NCBI RefSeq assembly: GCF_036881825.1
Contig: NZ_JBAJMW010000001.1
Coordinates: 310,001-374,000, forward strand
Length of the DNA stretch: 64,000 nt
Direction: 5' to 3'
Source of the DNA: Tersicoccus mangrovi
Lineage (GTDB): Bacteria; Actinomycetota; Actinomycetes; Actinomycetales; Micrococcaceae
Positions 53,786 through 62,505 of the stretch are shown here, one piece after another. The translations under genes were made by a program, and so were the position numbers. Every line of letters begins with the position of its first letter. Position 1 is the first letter of the stretch. The notes under the pieces were generated by a model. That model ran no database searches and was not told the DNA's origin. It saw nothing but the letters and a program-made list of their open reading frames with translations.

Positions 53786-55252
53786 CTACAGCTCCGCGGC
53801 CACCGCGGCCGGGTCCTCGATCGCACGGGCGATGAAGCCGAGGAAGGCCGAGGCCGTCCCGCCGTCGCACACCCGGTGGTCGAAGGCCAGGGTCAGCTGG
53901 GTCATCTGGCGCACGCGCAGCCGGCCCTTGACGACCCACGGCTTCTCGATGATCCGCCCGACGCCGAGGATGCCGACCTCGGGGTGGTTGATGATCGCGG
54001 CCGAGCCGTCCACCCCGAACACGCCGTAGTTGTTCAGCGTGAAGGTGCCGCGGCGCAGCTCCTCCGGGGTGCACTTGCCGTCGCGGGCCCGCGCGGTGAG
54101 CGCCTTCAGCTCGGCGTCGAGCTCGCGGGCGTTGAGCCGGTGGGCGTTCGGGACGGACGGGACGACGAGGCCGCGGTCGGTCTGGGCCGCGAACCCGAGG
54201 TTGACGCCGTCGACGGCGACGATGTGCTCGCCGTCGATGCGGGCATTCAGCTCCGGGTATCGCATCAGCGCCGCCGCCGTGAACCGGCCGATCAGGGCCA
54301 GCAGGCCGGGCGCCCCTGCGGGGTCGGCCGCCTTGAGGCGTGCACGCAGCTTCAGCAGGCGGGTGGCGTCGACATCGACCCACACCGTGGCCTCGGGGAT
54401 CTCCCGGCGACTGCGGGTCATCGCCTCCGCGGTCACCTTCCGCACGCCGCGCATCTCGGTGCGAGCGGCGATCGGCAGACCGCTGCGGCGGTCGAGTTCG
54501 CCGGCGGTGCCGACGGGCGCGGTGGCCACGGCCGACGACGACGGGGCTTCCCCCCGGTGGCCCTCGGTCGCCGTCGTGCTGCCGCTGGCGGCCGCCTCGA
54601 CGTCACGGCGGAGGATGAGCCCGTCCCGGCCGGTGCCGGTGACCGCCTCCAGGGCGACGCCCAGGTCGCGGGCCAGGCGGCGCACGATCGGCGAGATGAC
54701 CGCCGGCGCACGCCGGACCTCGGCAGTGGGAGCGGCTGGAGTCGGTGCCGCACCGCGCGGGCGCCGGGTGCGGCCGCGGGCGGCGGTGCCGCTCGTGCCG
54801 TAGCCGATCAGCACGTTGCCGGAGCCGCTGTCGGCGGACGCGGAGGCCGCCTCGGCGGCGGTGCCGCCCGCCGTGTCCGGCGTGACCTCCGCCGGTGGCG
54901 TGGCGCCGGCGCGCTCCTCCTCGCGGTAGCTCTGAGCGCGCTCGGCGGGCGCGGCGGCGGCAGCCGGAACAGCGGCGTCGGAGGTAGCGGCGTCGCCGCC
55001 CTCGTCGACGCTGATGAGCGGGGCTCCGACGTCGATCACCGCGCCGGCGTCACCGTGCAGCGTCGCGACGATGCCGCCGAACGGGGAGGGCACCTCGACG
55101 ACGGACTTGGCGGTCTCGACCTCGGCGACCGGCTGGTCGACGACGATCTGGTCGCCGACCGCGACGAGCCAGCGGACCAGCTCGCCCTCGGTCAGGCCCT
55201 CGCCCAGGTCGGGCAGGAGAAAGGTGCGGACGGTCGTCGTGGCGGTGGTCAT
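53786..55252 (-). CDS. bkdC: Branched-chain 2-oxo acid dehydrogenase E2 (lipoyl acyltransferase)
   Basis: A 488-aa E2. Lipoyl domain ~10-85 with the modified lysine in VETAKSVVEVPSPF, an Ala/Thr-rich linker, E1/E3-binding domain ~180-215 (ISPIVRRLARDLGVALEAVTG), and the catalytic domain from ~265 with active-site DHRVCDGGTASAF. It transfers the acyl group from E1 to CoA. The ATG at 55252 overlaps the E1 beta stop (ATGA). Only one lipoyl domain is present. The E3 component is not in this operon, so a shared lipoamide dehydrogenase is expected. Confidence 0.92.
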   Translation of the reverse strand: MTTATTTVRTFLLPDLGEGLTEGELVRWLVAVGDQIVVDQPVAEVETAKSVVEVPSPFGGIVATLHGDAGAVIDVGAPLISVDEGGDAATSDAAVPAAAAAPAERAQSYREEERAGATPPAEVTPDTAGGTAAEAASASADSGSGNVLIGYGTSGTAARGRTRRPRGAAPTPAAPTAEVRRAPAVISPIVRRLARDLGVALEAVTGTGRDGLILRRDVEAAASGSTTATEGHRGEAPSSSAVATAPVGTAGELDRRSGLPIAARTEMRGVRKVTAEAMTRSRREIPEATVWVDVDATRLLKLRARLKAADPAGAPGLLALIGRFTAAALMRYPELNARIDGEHIVAVDGVNLGFAAQTDRGLVVPSVPNAHRLNARELDAELKALTARARDGKCTPEELRRGTFTLNNYGVFGVDGSAAIINHPEVGILGVGRIIEKPWVVKGRLRVRQMTQLTLAFDHRVCDGGTASAFLGFIARAIEDPAAVAAEL

Positions 55253-56376
55253 CGGTCCTCCCACTGCAGGTCGTCCAGCGCGTCCAGGATGCGGTCGACG
55301 CTGGGCAGGTGATGGTGTTCGAGCTTCGGGGACGGGTACGGGATGTCGAAGCCGGTGACGCGGCGGACGGGTGCGGCCAGCCGGTGGAAGCAGCGCTCCT
55401 GGATGCGGGCGACGAGCTCGGAGGCGACGGAGACGAACCCCTGGGACTCCGCGACGACGACGGCGCGGCCCGTGGCATTGACCGCCGCGGTGATCGCCTC
55501 GTCGTCCAGCGGCACCAGGGTGCGCAGGTCGAGCACGGCGACCGAGCGGCCCTCCGCCTCCGCGGCGGCCGCCGCGGCGAGCGCCGTCGGCACCGAGGGG
55601 CCGTAGGTCACGATCGTCGCGTCAGTGCCGGACCGCGCGAGCACGGCCCTGCCCTCCGCCCGGTCGTCGCCGTCGGACTCGACGGAATCCTGCAGGGCCG
55701 CGAGGTCGAGGGTCTCCTTCGACCAGTACAGCTTCTTCGGCTCGAAGAACACGACCGGGTCGTCCGAGGCGATGGCCTCGCGCAGCATCCGGTAGGCGTC
55801 CGCGACGGTGGCCGGGGTGAAGATCTTCAGGCCCGGCGTGTGGGCGTAGTACGCCTCCGAGGAGTCGCAGTGGTGCTCGACGCCGCCGATGCCGCCGCCG
55901 TAGGGGATGCGGATGACCATGGGCAGCGAGACGGCGCCCCTGGTGCGGTTGTGCATCTTGGCGACGTGGCTGAAGATCTGCTCGAGCGCCGGGTAGGCGA
56001 AGGCGTCGAACTGCATCTCGATCACCGGGCGCAGCCCGTTCATCGCCATGCCGACGGCCATGCCCACGATGCCGGACTCGGCCAGCGGGGTGTCGAAGCA
56101 GCGGTCCTTGCCGAACCGCGCGGTCAGCCCGTCGGTGATGCGGAAGACGCCGCCGAGCGTCCCGACGTCCTCGCCGAAGACGACGACGGACGGGTCCTCG
56201 GCCATGGCGTCGGCCAGCGCGGTGTTGAGCGCCTTCGCGAACGTCACGGGCGCGGGGGCCGCCGCGGCGCGGGCCTGGCCGGCGGCCTCGGCCGCGCTCG
56301 CCGTCGCGGCGGAGACGTTGCCGTTGGCGTCCGACGACGTCGGGATCGTCGCCGGGCTGATCGTCGTCTGGCTCAT
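55249..56376 (-). CDS. bkdB: Branched-chain 2-oxo acid dehydrogenase E1 beta subunit
   Basis: A 375-aa E1 beta. After a ~45-residue Ala/Thr-rich N-terminal extension, TFAKALNTALADAM starts the transketolase-like domain, with VVFGEDVGTLGGVFR, PLAESGIVGMAVG, EMQFDAFAYPALEQI and the C-terminal VVVAESQGFVSVASEL. It forms the ThDP site with E1 alpha. GGAG precedes the ATG, which overlaps the E1 alpha stop (ATGA). Products feed iso/anteiso fatty acid synthesis, typical of Micrococcaceae. Confidence 0.94.
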   Translation of the reverse strand: MSQTTISPATIPTSSDANGNVSAATASAAEAAGQARAAAAPAPVTFAKALNTALADAMAEDPSVVVFGEDVGTLGGVFRITDGLTARFGKDRCFDTPLAESGIVGMAVGMAMNGLRPVIEMQFDAFAYPALEQIFSHVAKMHNRTRGAVSLPMVIRIPYGGGIGGVEHHCDSSEAYYAHTPGLKIFTPATVADAYRMLREAIASDDPVVFFEPKKLYWSKETLDLAALQDSVESDGDDRAEGRAVLARSGTDATIVTYGPSVPTALAAAAAAEAEGRSVAVLDLRTLVPLDDEAITAAVNATGRAVVVAESQGFVSVASELVARIQERCFHRLAAPVRRVTGFDIPYPSPKLEHHHLPSVDRILDALDDLQWEDR

Positions 56377-57605
56377 GATGCGCTCTCCTCGGATCCGGAC
56401 GCCGGCGCCTCGCGGGACAGCTCGTCCGCCAGCAGCGCGGACTGCTCGCGCAGCTGCGGGGTCGGTTCGGTGTAGACGTGGGCGAACAGCTCCTGCGGGT
56501 CCAGGTCGCTGTCCGCGTTCAGGGCGGCGCGCAGGGCGGTCGCGACGGACTCGGCCTCGGCGGCGATCTCCGCCTCCGCGGCGTCGTCGAGCACGCCCGC
56601 GCCGGTCAGGTAGGTGCGCAGCCGGGTCACCGGGTCCTTCGCGGACCACGAGGTGACCTCCTCGTCCTGCCGGTAGCGGGTGGCGTCGTCGGCGTTGGTG
56701 TGCGCCTGCATGCGGTAGGTGTGCGCCTCGACCAGCACCGGGCCGCTGCCGTCGCGCACGATCTGCACGCCGCGGCCGAGCACCGCGAGCAGCGCCGCCA
56801 GGTCGTTGCCGTCCACGCGTTCGCCGGGCAGCCCGTAGCCGATGGCCTTGTGCGCCAGCGACGGGGCCGCGCTCTGCTGCGCCAGGGGCACCGAGATCGC
56901 GTACTGGTTGTTCTGGATGAAGAAGATCACCGGCAGGTGGAACACGGCGGCGAAGTTCAGCGCCTCGTGGAAGTCGCCCTCGCTCGTGGCGCCGTCGCCG
57001 CACATGGCGAGGACGACGGTGTCCTCGCCGCGCAGCTTCGCGGCGTGGGCGACGCCGACGGCATGCAGGAGCTGGGTCGTCAGCGGGGTCGACTGGGTGG
57101 CGACGTGCTCGGCCATCGGGTCGTACCCCGCGTGCCAGTCGCCGCGGAAGGAGACCATGACCTCCGCCGGGTCGACACCGCGGCTCACGACGGCGACGCT
57201 GTCGCGGTAGGTCGGCATCAACCAGTCCTGCGCGGCGAGGCAGAACGCGGCTGCCACCTGGCAGGCCTCCTGCCCGTGGCTGGAGGGGTAGACGGCCATC
57301 CGGCCCTGCCGGACGAGGGCGGAGTTCTGGTCGTTGACGCGGCGTCCGACGACGAGCTTGCGGTAGGCGGCCAGCAGCGTGGCGTCGTCGGGGAACGCGT
57401 ACTCGTGGCCCGGCTGTACACGACCCTCGCCCGGCGTCTGCCGCACGCCGTGCTCGTCGACCATCTGGATCGGTGCCGCGGCGGGCAGCATGTAGTCCTC
57501 GAGGCTGATGCCGAACGACATCGTCCCCGGGCGCGGCCAGCGTCCGCCGGCCTCCCCGGCCACGCCGCCGCTCGCATCGACGGCGTCGATGGTGGTGTCG
57601 CTCAT
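56373..57605 (-). CDS. bkdA: Branched-chain 2-oxo acid dehydrogenase E1 alpha subunit
   Basis: A 410-aa E1 alpha. ThDP/Mg motif GDGATSEGDFHEALNFAAVF...QNNQYA, plus YPSSHGQEACQVAAAFCL and EAHTYRMQAHTNADDATRYR in which the Arg-rich Ser loop of related enzymes is replaced. Together with E1 beta it decarboxylates branched 2-oxo acids from Leu, Ile and Val. It is the first gene of a three-gene overlapping operon and diverges from the Lrp/AsnC regulator. The branched-chain rather than pyruvate assignment rests on that regulator and on family resemblance. Confidence 0.92.
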   Translation of the reverse strand: MSDTTIDAVDASGGVAGEAGGRWPRPGTMSFGISLEDYMLPAAAPIQMVDEHGVRQTPGEGRVQPGHEYAFPDDATLLAAYRKLVVGRRVNDQNSALVRQGRMAVYPSSHGQEACQVAAAFCLAAQDWLMPTYRDSVAVVSRGVDPAEVMVSFRGDWHAGYDPMAEHVATQSTPLTTQLLHAVGVAHAAKLRGEDTVVLAMCGDGATSEGDFHEALNFAAVFHLPVIFFIQNNQYAISVPLAQQSAAPSLAHKAIGYGLPGERVDGNDLAALLAVLGRGVQIVRDGSGPVLVEAHTYRMQAHTNADDATRYRQDEEVTSWSAKDPVTRLRTYLTGAGVLDDAAEAEIAAEAESVATALRAALNADSDLDPQELFAHVYTEPTPQLREQSALLADELSREAPASGSEESAS

Positions 57606-57673
57606 GCGGTGTCCTTCCTGCGTCCCGGTGGACCCTGCTGTGACTCAGGGCACACGTCGGTCCTTGTCGCACC

Positions 57674-57708
57674 AGTATGCGATGCAGCCGCATTCCGTAT
57701 GCTGATGA
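57674..57708. promoter_or_regulatory. Candidate Lrp-type site between bkdA and its regulator
   Basis: AGTATGC (57674-57680) and CGTATGC (57696-57702) are direct copies 22 nt apart, two helical turns. The core ATGCG...CGCAT between them is inverted. This fits multimeric Lrp/AsnC binding. The sequence continues as CGTATGCTGATGA, a 13-mer that recurs at 58356. Confidence 0.45.
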
Positions 57709-57853
57709 GCACAGACGACGAGACGAATTGTCCACCTGCCCACCTTCCGTGGACGATATGCTCGACCCCCGCACTGCCGTCCCGGTCCGGCTGGACGATT
57801 CTGCGACGCCTCCGCCGGCGTCGGGCGCGGAGAAGAAGCAGAGGAGAAGTGCC

Positions 57854-58294
57854 GTGGAGCTGGACGAGACGGACCGGGCGATCATCGCCGAACTGCGCCG
57901 GGACGCACGCCTGCCCGTGGCGACGCTCGCCGCCCGCGTGCACGTCTCGCGCGCCAACTGCTACACGCGACTGAACCGGCTCACGACGGACGGGGTGATC
58001 AGCGGGTTCACCGCGGTCGTGGACCCGGTCAAGCTCGGGCTCAGTGCCTCCGCCTACGTGACCCTGCGCCTGCGGCAGCACTCGTGGCGGGAGCTGCGGG
58101 CCCGGCTCGAGGCGGTCGAGGAGATCGCCCACATCGCCCTCGTCGGCGGCAGTTTCGACGTCATCCTGCTCGTGCGCGCCCGGGACAACGCGGACCTGCG
58201 GCGCGTGGTGTTCGATCAGCTCCAGACCATGCCGGGCGTGCTGGACACGCAGACGTTCCTCATCTTCGAGGACACGGACACCCGGGCGGTGTGA
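57854..58294 (+). CDS. bkdR: Lrp/AsnC-family regulator of the bkd operon
   Basis: A 146-aa Lrp-type regulator starting VELDETDRAIIAELRRDARL. Helix-turn-helix ~18-60 (PVATLAARVHVSRANCYTRL) and a ligand-binding RAM domain ~70-145 (SASAYVTLRLRQ, VGGSFDVILLVRARDN). The GTG at 57854 is chosen because GAGGAG lies 7 nt upstream and the length fits; in-frame ATGs upstream would add a 32-60 aa disordered extension. Divergent from bkdABC, so control by branched-chain amino acids is likely. Confidence 0.88.
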   Translation: MELDETDRAIIAELRRDARLPVATLAARVHVSRANCYTRLNRLTTDGVISGFTAVVDPVKLGLSASAYVTLRLRQHSWRELRARLEAVEEIAHIALVGGSFDVILLVRARDNADLRRVVFDQLQTMPGVLDTQTFLIFEDTDTRAV

Positions 58295-58334
58295 TCCTCC
58301 GTGTCCTCGCTCGGACACGCCGTCGCGCGGCGTT

Positions 58335-58363
58335 TTGTCCGCCTGAGCGCTCCTTCGTATGCT
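58335..58363 (+). promoter_or_regulatory. Promoter of the GAF cassette region
   Basis: TTGTCC (58335-58340) and TATGCT (58358-58363) are 17 nt apart, a good housekeeping promoter 160 nt upstream of the first cassette gene. It lies within the repeated CGTATGCTGATGA 13-mer. Confidence 0.6.
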
Positions 58364-58521
58364 GATGATCTGGTCAAGCAGCGGCCGCCCCTTCAGTGTG
58401 TCGTCATGCCCGAGGAGAGCGCCGCCGTGACCCCCCGACTTCCCCGTACCGCCCCCTGCGCTGTTGCCTGCGCGCGTGGGCGAGCGACGGCGGACGAGTC
58501 GCCTCGCCGGCCGGGGACCGC

Positions 58522-58812
58522 ATGACCGACGACGTGATCGGCGACGAGTCGTCGGTTCCGGACCTGCCGGCGGTCCGCGACATCTTCTCGGCCCCCAGTC
58601 AACGTGCCGGCAGCAGCACCTTCCTGCGACCCACCGATCCCTTCCCGGACCTGACCGTGCTCACGCTGGGCGACCTCCAGATCCTGCACAGCCGGGCCGC
58701 CCGGCAGCGGGAGGCGGAGTACCTCTCGCTCGAAGGCCCCCACCCCGTCACGCTCGACCGCCTCGAGGAGCTCTCCCGCATCCTCGACGCGAGGGACCAC
58801 CACCAGCCCTGA
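58522..58812 (+). CDS. Small conserved protein of GAF cassette 1
   Basis: A 96-aa soluble protein. Residues ~34-92 read FLRPTDPFPDLTVLTLGDLQ, then ILHSRAARQREAEYLSLEGP and a helical LDRLEELSRILDARD. It is a clear paralog of the 93-aa protein at 59721: both share FLxPTDxFP, LHSRxxRQ and the LD-rich helix. GGGGA precedes the ATG. A GAF-ANTAR gene follows 46 nt downstream. Its constant pairing with a GAF gene suggests a partner or regulator of that protein. No named family recognised. Confidence 0.75.
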   Translation: MTDDVIGDESSVPDLPAVRDIFSAPSQRAGSSTFLRPTDPFPDLTVLTLGDLQILHSRAARQREAEYLSLEGPHPVTLDRLEELSRILDARDHHQP

Positions 58813-58858
58813 GTGCCACATCCGGCACCTGCTCCACCCGCATCCGGAAAGGGACCCC

Positions 58859-59590
58859 GTGTCCACCCAGACCTCCGACGACTTCCTCGCCCAGCTGCAG
58901 GAGCTGATCCTGCGCAGCGACGAGTTCACCGACTTCCTGGAACAGTTCACGGCGATGCTCGCCGAACTCATGCCCGGTGACATGGGCGAACTCTGCTACG
59001 CGGTGACCCTGCTGCGCGAGCGTCGGCCCGGCACCGTGTCAGCGTCCAGCGACCAGGCGCGCTCCCTCGACGAGTCCCAGGGCCGGCACGACGAGGGCCC
59101 GTGCCTCACGTCGGTGCGCGAGCAGGTCGTCGTGCACGTCGAGGACACCGCGACGGAGACGCGCTGGCCCGAGTACACGGCGACGGCCGCGCAGGCCGAC
59201 GTCGGTTCGATCATCGCCGTCCCCTTCGAACTCGAGGGCGAGGCACGAGCCGCGCTCAACGTGTACGCGAGCGAGGCCCACGCGTTCGACGCCGCCGCGA
59301 TCGACCTGATCGAGCGGCAGACCCGCCAGGCCACCGGTGCCCTTCGCCTCGCCCTGCGCCTGGCCCGCCACCGCGACACCGAGGCGGACCTGCGGGCCAC
59401 GCTCGAGTCCCGCACCGACATCAACCTCGCCGTCGGCATCCTCATGGGGCAGAACGGGTGCAGCCAGCAGGAGGCGATCGCCATGCTCGAGTCCGCCTCC
59501 AACCACCGCAACATCAAACTGCGTCGTCTCGCCGCCGATCTCGTCGCGAGCGTCGGCGGCGGCCGGCCCGCGACGCGCTTCGACAACTGA
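58859..59590 (+). CDS. GAF-ANTAR RNA-binding antiterminator regulator
   Basis: A 243-aa protein: GAF sensor domain ~15-165 (GPCLTSVREQVVVHVEDTAT, SIIAVPFELEG), then a coiled segment and an ANTAR domain ~185-235 (TDINLAVGILMGQNGCSQQE, NIKLRRLAADLV). ANTAR domains bind paired hairpins in mRNA and prevent termination; GAF binds a small ligand. GGAAAGGG lies 5 nt before the GTG. I see no classic ANTAR twin-hairpin in the immediate neighbourhood. It follows the 96-aa gene and precedes a parallel cassette. Confidence 0.92.
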   Translation: MSTQTSDDFLAQLQELILRSDEFTDFLEQFTAMLAELMPGDMGELCYAVTLLRERRPGTVSASSDQARSLDESQGRHDEGPCLTSVREQVVVHVEDTATETRWPEYTATAAQADVGSIIAVPFELEGEARAALNVYASEAHAFDAAAIDLIERQTRQATGALRLALRLARHRDTEADLRATLESRTDINLAVGILMGQNGCSQQEAIAMLESASNHRNIKLRRLAADLVASVGGGRPATRFDN

Positions 59591-59720
59591 GCAATGTTTC
59601 CTCGTTGGTCGAGACACCCCTGAGGCCGCTTTCCCGGTGTAGCGTTCCTCTCATCGGTCGAACAGTGGCCGTTCGCGCCGTGATCCCTCGTGGGACGGCG
59701 CAGGATGAAAGGCCACTGTG

Positions 59721-60002
59721 ATGTCGGATCTCACCGCTGTCACCGTTGCCGGATCGGCCCACGATGCCGCCGCGGACGCCCCGTCGAGCACCTACCTCTG
59801 CCCGACGGACGAGTTCCCCGGACTCGAGAATCTTCCCCTGACCGCGGTGCAGGCCCTGCACAGCCGGGTCTGCCGACAGGTGGACCGCGAATACCTGTTC
59901 TCCCTGGACGGTCCGAGCGTCGAGACGCTGGACCGCCAGCAGGAGCTGGCCGAGGAACTGGACCGTCGCGAACGGCAGTTCGTGCAGAGCGTCACCCGAT
60001 GA
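59721..60002 (+). CDS. Small conserved protein of GAF cassette 2
   Basis: A 93-aa paralog of the protein at 58522. Shared core: STYLCPTDEFPGLENLPLTA, ALHSRVCRQVDREYLFSLDG, and LDRQQELAEELDRRER. It has two Cys where the other has none. GAAAGG is 9 nt before the ATG at 59721, and the stop overlaps the next gene (ATGA), a tighter coupling than in cassette 1. Possible -10 TAGCGT lies near 59640. Function unknown; pairing with GAF genes is the main clue. Confidence 0.75.
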   Translation: MSDLTAVTVAGSAHDAAADAPSSTYLCPTDEFPGLENLPLTAVQALHSRVCRQVDREYLFSLDGPSVETLDRQQELAEELDRRERQFVQSVTR

Positions 60003-60667
60003 CGGTCGAGGTGTACTCCGACCAGTTCAAGGCGCAGGCCGTGCGGATGGTCCAGGACCACCGGCCGGACCCCGCGGTGCCGTCGCCGGTACTCTCGGTC
60101 GCCCGGCTGCTCGGCATCCAGCCGGACGTCCTGGTGGCCTGGGTGACCGCGTCCACACCCGCAACGCGCCCACCCCGCGCCCCCGGCAACGGGTACGACG
60201 GGCTGCTCGACGTGACGGACGTGCAGGAATTCCTCGAGCGCCTCGTCGTCGCCGTGACGGACGATCTGCGCTCGACCGACCCGCACGTGCGGTGCACGAT
60301 CGCGGCCTTCGGCGGTGGAACGGGCCGGACGGTCGCCGTGAGCACCGACAGCGCCCGCGACCTCGACGCGCTGCAGTTCGACGCCGACGAGGACCCGACC
60401 CTGCTGGCCGGGCGCACCCAGTCGCTCGTGCTCGTCGGGGACGTCACGACGGAGACCCGGTGGCAAACCTTCGCCTGGTCGGCCGCCCAGTACGGTGCAT
60501 CGTCGATGATCGTGGTTCCCTTCGTGCTTCCCGGCGTCGGGCCCGCGGCGCTGAGCGCCTATGCACCACGGGCGCACGCCTTCAGCAGCGCGGCCATCCA
60601 GCAGGTCCGCGAGCGCGTCGACGGCGCCGCCCGCCTCCTCCGCCTGGCGGCGCAGCTGGCCGCCTGA
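59999..60667 (+). CDS. GAF-domain protein with N-terminal transposase-like HTH
   Basis: A 222-aa protein. The first ~48 residues (VYSDQFKAQAVRMVQDHRPD, then SVARLLGIQPDVLVAWV) resemble the helix-turn-helix of IS3-type OrfA transposases. Residues ~68-220 are a GAF domain paralogous to that of the upstream GAF-ANTAR protein: TTETRWQTFAWSAAQYGASS against TETRWPEYTATAAQADVGS. No ANTAR domain follows. So the DNA-binding part appears to have replaced the RNA-binding part, at the other end of the chain. It is probably a ligand-responsive transcription factor. Confidence 0.8.
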   Translation: MTVEVYSDQFKAQAVRMVQDHRPDPAVPSPVLSVARLLGIQPDVLVAWVTASTPATRPPRAPGNGYDGLLDVTDVQEFLERLVVAVTDDLRSTDPHVRCTIAAFGGGTGRTVAVSTDSARDLDALQFDADEDPTLLAGRTQSLVLVGDVTTETRWQTFAWSAAQYGASSMIVVPFVLPGVGPAALSAYAPRAHAFSSAAIQQVRERVDGAARLLRLAAQLAA

Positions 60668-60807
60668 CCCCACCCGCTGCACCCGTCCCGCTGTCAGCGT
60701 CATGGTCACCGATGGAGTTCTCGTCCGGTCCTCCGCACCGCGGCCTGCCTGCCCGGCGGCCGGACCGCGTCACCGTCCTCTTCCTCCGCCGGTCTCGACG
60801 GCTGGCG

Positions 60808-62505
60808 TCACCCCGCGTCGAGCACGAGCCGCCGTCCGGTCCAGCGTTCGCGCAGCCACCGGTCGTGCGTGGCGAGGACGACGGTGCCGTTCCATGCCGC
60901 GAGCGCCGCCTCGAGGTCCTCGACCAGTCCGAGGGCCAGGTGGTTGGTGGGCTCGTCCAGCAGCAGGACGTCGGGTGGGCAGGCCAGGACGGCGGCGAGC
61001 GCGACGCGGCGCCGCTGCCCCGGCGACAGGTCCCGCAGGGGGCGGTTGAGGTCCTCGGCGGCGAGCAGCCCGAGCTCGACCGGTCCGGGCACGGCGCCCG
61101 CCGCCCTCGCCCGTGCGCCGGGGGCGAGTGCGGCCTCGAACGCCTCGACCGCCGTCACGGCGCCGTCCGGGTCCAGGTCGTGCTGGCTCAGCGTGGCGAC
61201 GGCCAGGCCTTCCTGCCGGTCCAGCTCCCCCGACGCGGGCAGGCGCCCGGCCAGGACGGCGAGCAGCGTGGACTTGCCCGCGCCGTTGGGGCCGGTCAGG
61301 AGGAGATGGTCGCCGGCGCGCAGGTCGACGTCGACGGGATCCAGCCGGCCGGGGACCGCGACGGCGCGGCCGCGGATCAGCGTCGAGGCGTCGTCCGCAC
61401 CCGTGCGGACCGCGTCCTTCCCGACGGCGCTGAGGGCCGCCAGTCGCAGCGGCGCCGGCGGCGCGACGATCGCGTCCCGCTCCAGCGCGTCGAGCCTGTT
61501 CCGGGCCGCGTGCACCCGGTTCCCCAGCGTCTTCGCGGCCCGGTCGGCGGAGAACTTGGCCGAGGCGCGGGTCTCGCTCTTCGACGTCGAGCGATGGAAG
61601 ATGTCGCCCTCGCCCAGCCCTGCGGCCTCCTCGAGCCGGGCACGTTGCTCCTCCTGATCGGCGTACCGGTCGGCCCACCGGCGTCGCGCACGCGCGCGGG
61701 CCCGCAGGTAGTCGCTGTACCCGCCGGTCCAGGCGGTGCCCTGCCGGTGGCCGCCGGCGCCGTCCGGGTCCAGGCCGGGGTCGAGGTCGACGATGCCGGT
61801 CGCGACCGCGTCGAGGAACCACCGGTCGTGGCTGGCGATGAGCACCGCCCCGCGCCAGGCCGTCAGCTCCCGGACGAGGAAGTCCATGGCGCCGTCGTCG
61901 AGGTGGTTGGTCGGCTCGTCCAGCAGCAGCGCCTCCGGCCGGGCCAGCAGCAGGGCCGCCAGCTGCAGGCGGCGGCGCTCACCACCCGAGATGCCGGTGA
62001 CGGGGCGCTCCGGGGGCAGATCGGCCAGGCCGAGCCCGGTCAGGACCGCGGCGACGCGCGCGTCCAGGGTCCACAGCCCGGTCCGGTCGGCCTCCCGCAG
62101 GACGGCGTCCCACGCCTCCGCCACCGCGGGGTTCCCGTCCGCCAGCTGCTCGGCCAGGTCCTCGATGCGGCCGGCCAGGGCCCGGACCTCGGCGACGGCG
62201 TCCTCGACCACGGATCCGACCGTCGCCGCGGCGTCGTGCGGGGCCTGCTGGTGGAGCAGGCCGACGTCGTCCGGCCGGTGCACGGCGCCGCGATCCGGCG
62301 CCAGCCGGCCCGCGCCGATGCGCAGCAGCGTGGACTTTCCGCTGCCGTTCTCCCCGATCAGGCCGATGCGCTCCCCCGCACCGACGGTCAGGGTGACGTC
62401 GGTGAGCACGCGGTGGTCCGGGCGGGTGGGATAGGTGAAGCCGACGCCGTCCAGCCGGAGCGGTGTCGGGCGGACGACGGCAGGGCGGGAGGAGGTGGCG
62501 GTCAT
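60808..62505 (-). CDS. ABC-F ATPase, probable ribosome-protection protein
   Basis: A 565-aa soluble protein with two ABC ATPase domains and no membrane part. Walker A motifs GENGSGKST (51-59) and GPNGAGKST (405-413); signatures ISGGERRRLQLA and LSPGQRRRVALA; Walker B LLLDEPTNHL twice. The linker (~265-345) is long and Arg-rich, as in ABC-F proteins that enter the ribosomal E site. Antibiotic-resistance ABC-Fs have this layout, but a housekeeping role is possible. AGGA lies 5 nt before the ATG. A ~142-nt leader with a minimal ORF precedes it. Confidence 0.9.
   Translation of the reverse strand: MTATSSRPAVVRPTPLRLDGVGFTYPTRPDHRVLTDVTLTVGAGERIGLIGENGSGKSTLLRIGAGRLAPDRGAVHRPDDVGLLHQQAPHDAAATVGSVVEDAVAEVRALAGRIEDLAEQLADGNPAVAEAWDAVLREADRTGLWTLDARVAAVLTGLGLADLPPERPVTGISGGERRRLQLAALLLARPEALLLDEPTNHLDDGAMDFLVRELTAWRGAVLIASHDRWFLDAVATGIVDLDPGLDPDGAGGHRQGTAWTGGYSDYLRARARARRRWADRYADQEEQRARLEEAAGLGEGDIFHRSTSKSETRASAKFSADRAAKTLGNRVHAARNRLDALERDAIVAPPAPLRLAALSAVGKDAVRTGADDASTLIRGRAVAVPGRLDPVDVDLRAGDHLLLTGPNGAGKSTLLAVLAGRLPASGELDRQEGLAVATLSQHDLDPDGAVTAVEAFEAALAPGARARAAGAVPGPVELGLLAAEDLNRPLRDLSPGQRRRVALAAVLACPPDVLLLDEPTNHLALGLVEDLEAALAAWNGTVVLATHDRWLRERWTGRRLVLDAG

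Noticed and set aside
57677..57853. Longer BkdR start at 57677 or 57758
   Set aside because: These add a disordered 32-59 residue extension without a ribosome-binding site, and the earlier one falls in the operator region; GTG 57854 has GAGGAG and gives normal Lrp length.
60726..60767. Possible terminator between the HTH-GAF and ABC-F genes
   Set aside because: CGGTCC/GGACCG arms are short with a long loop; pairing is plausible but not better than chance in this composition.
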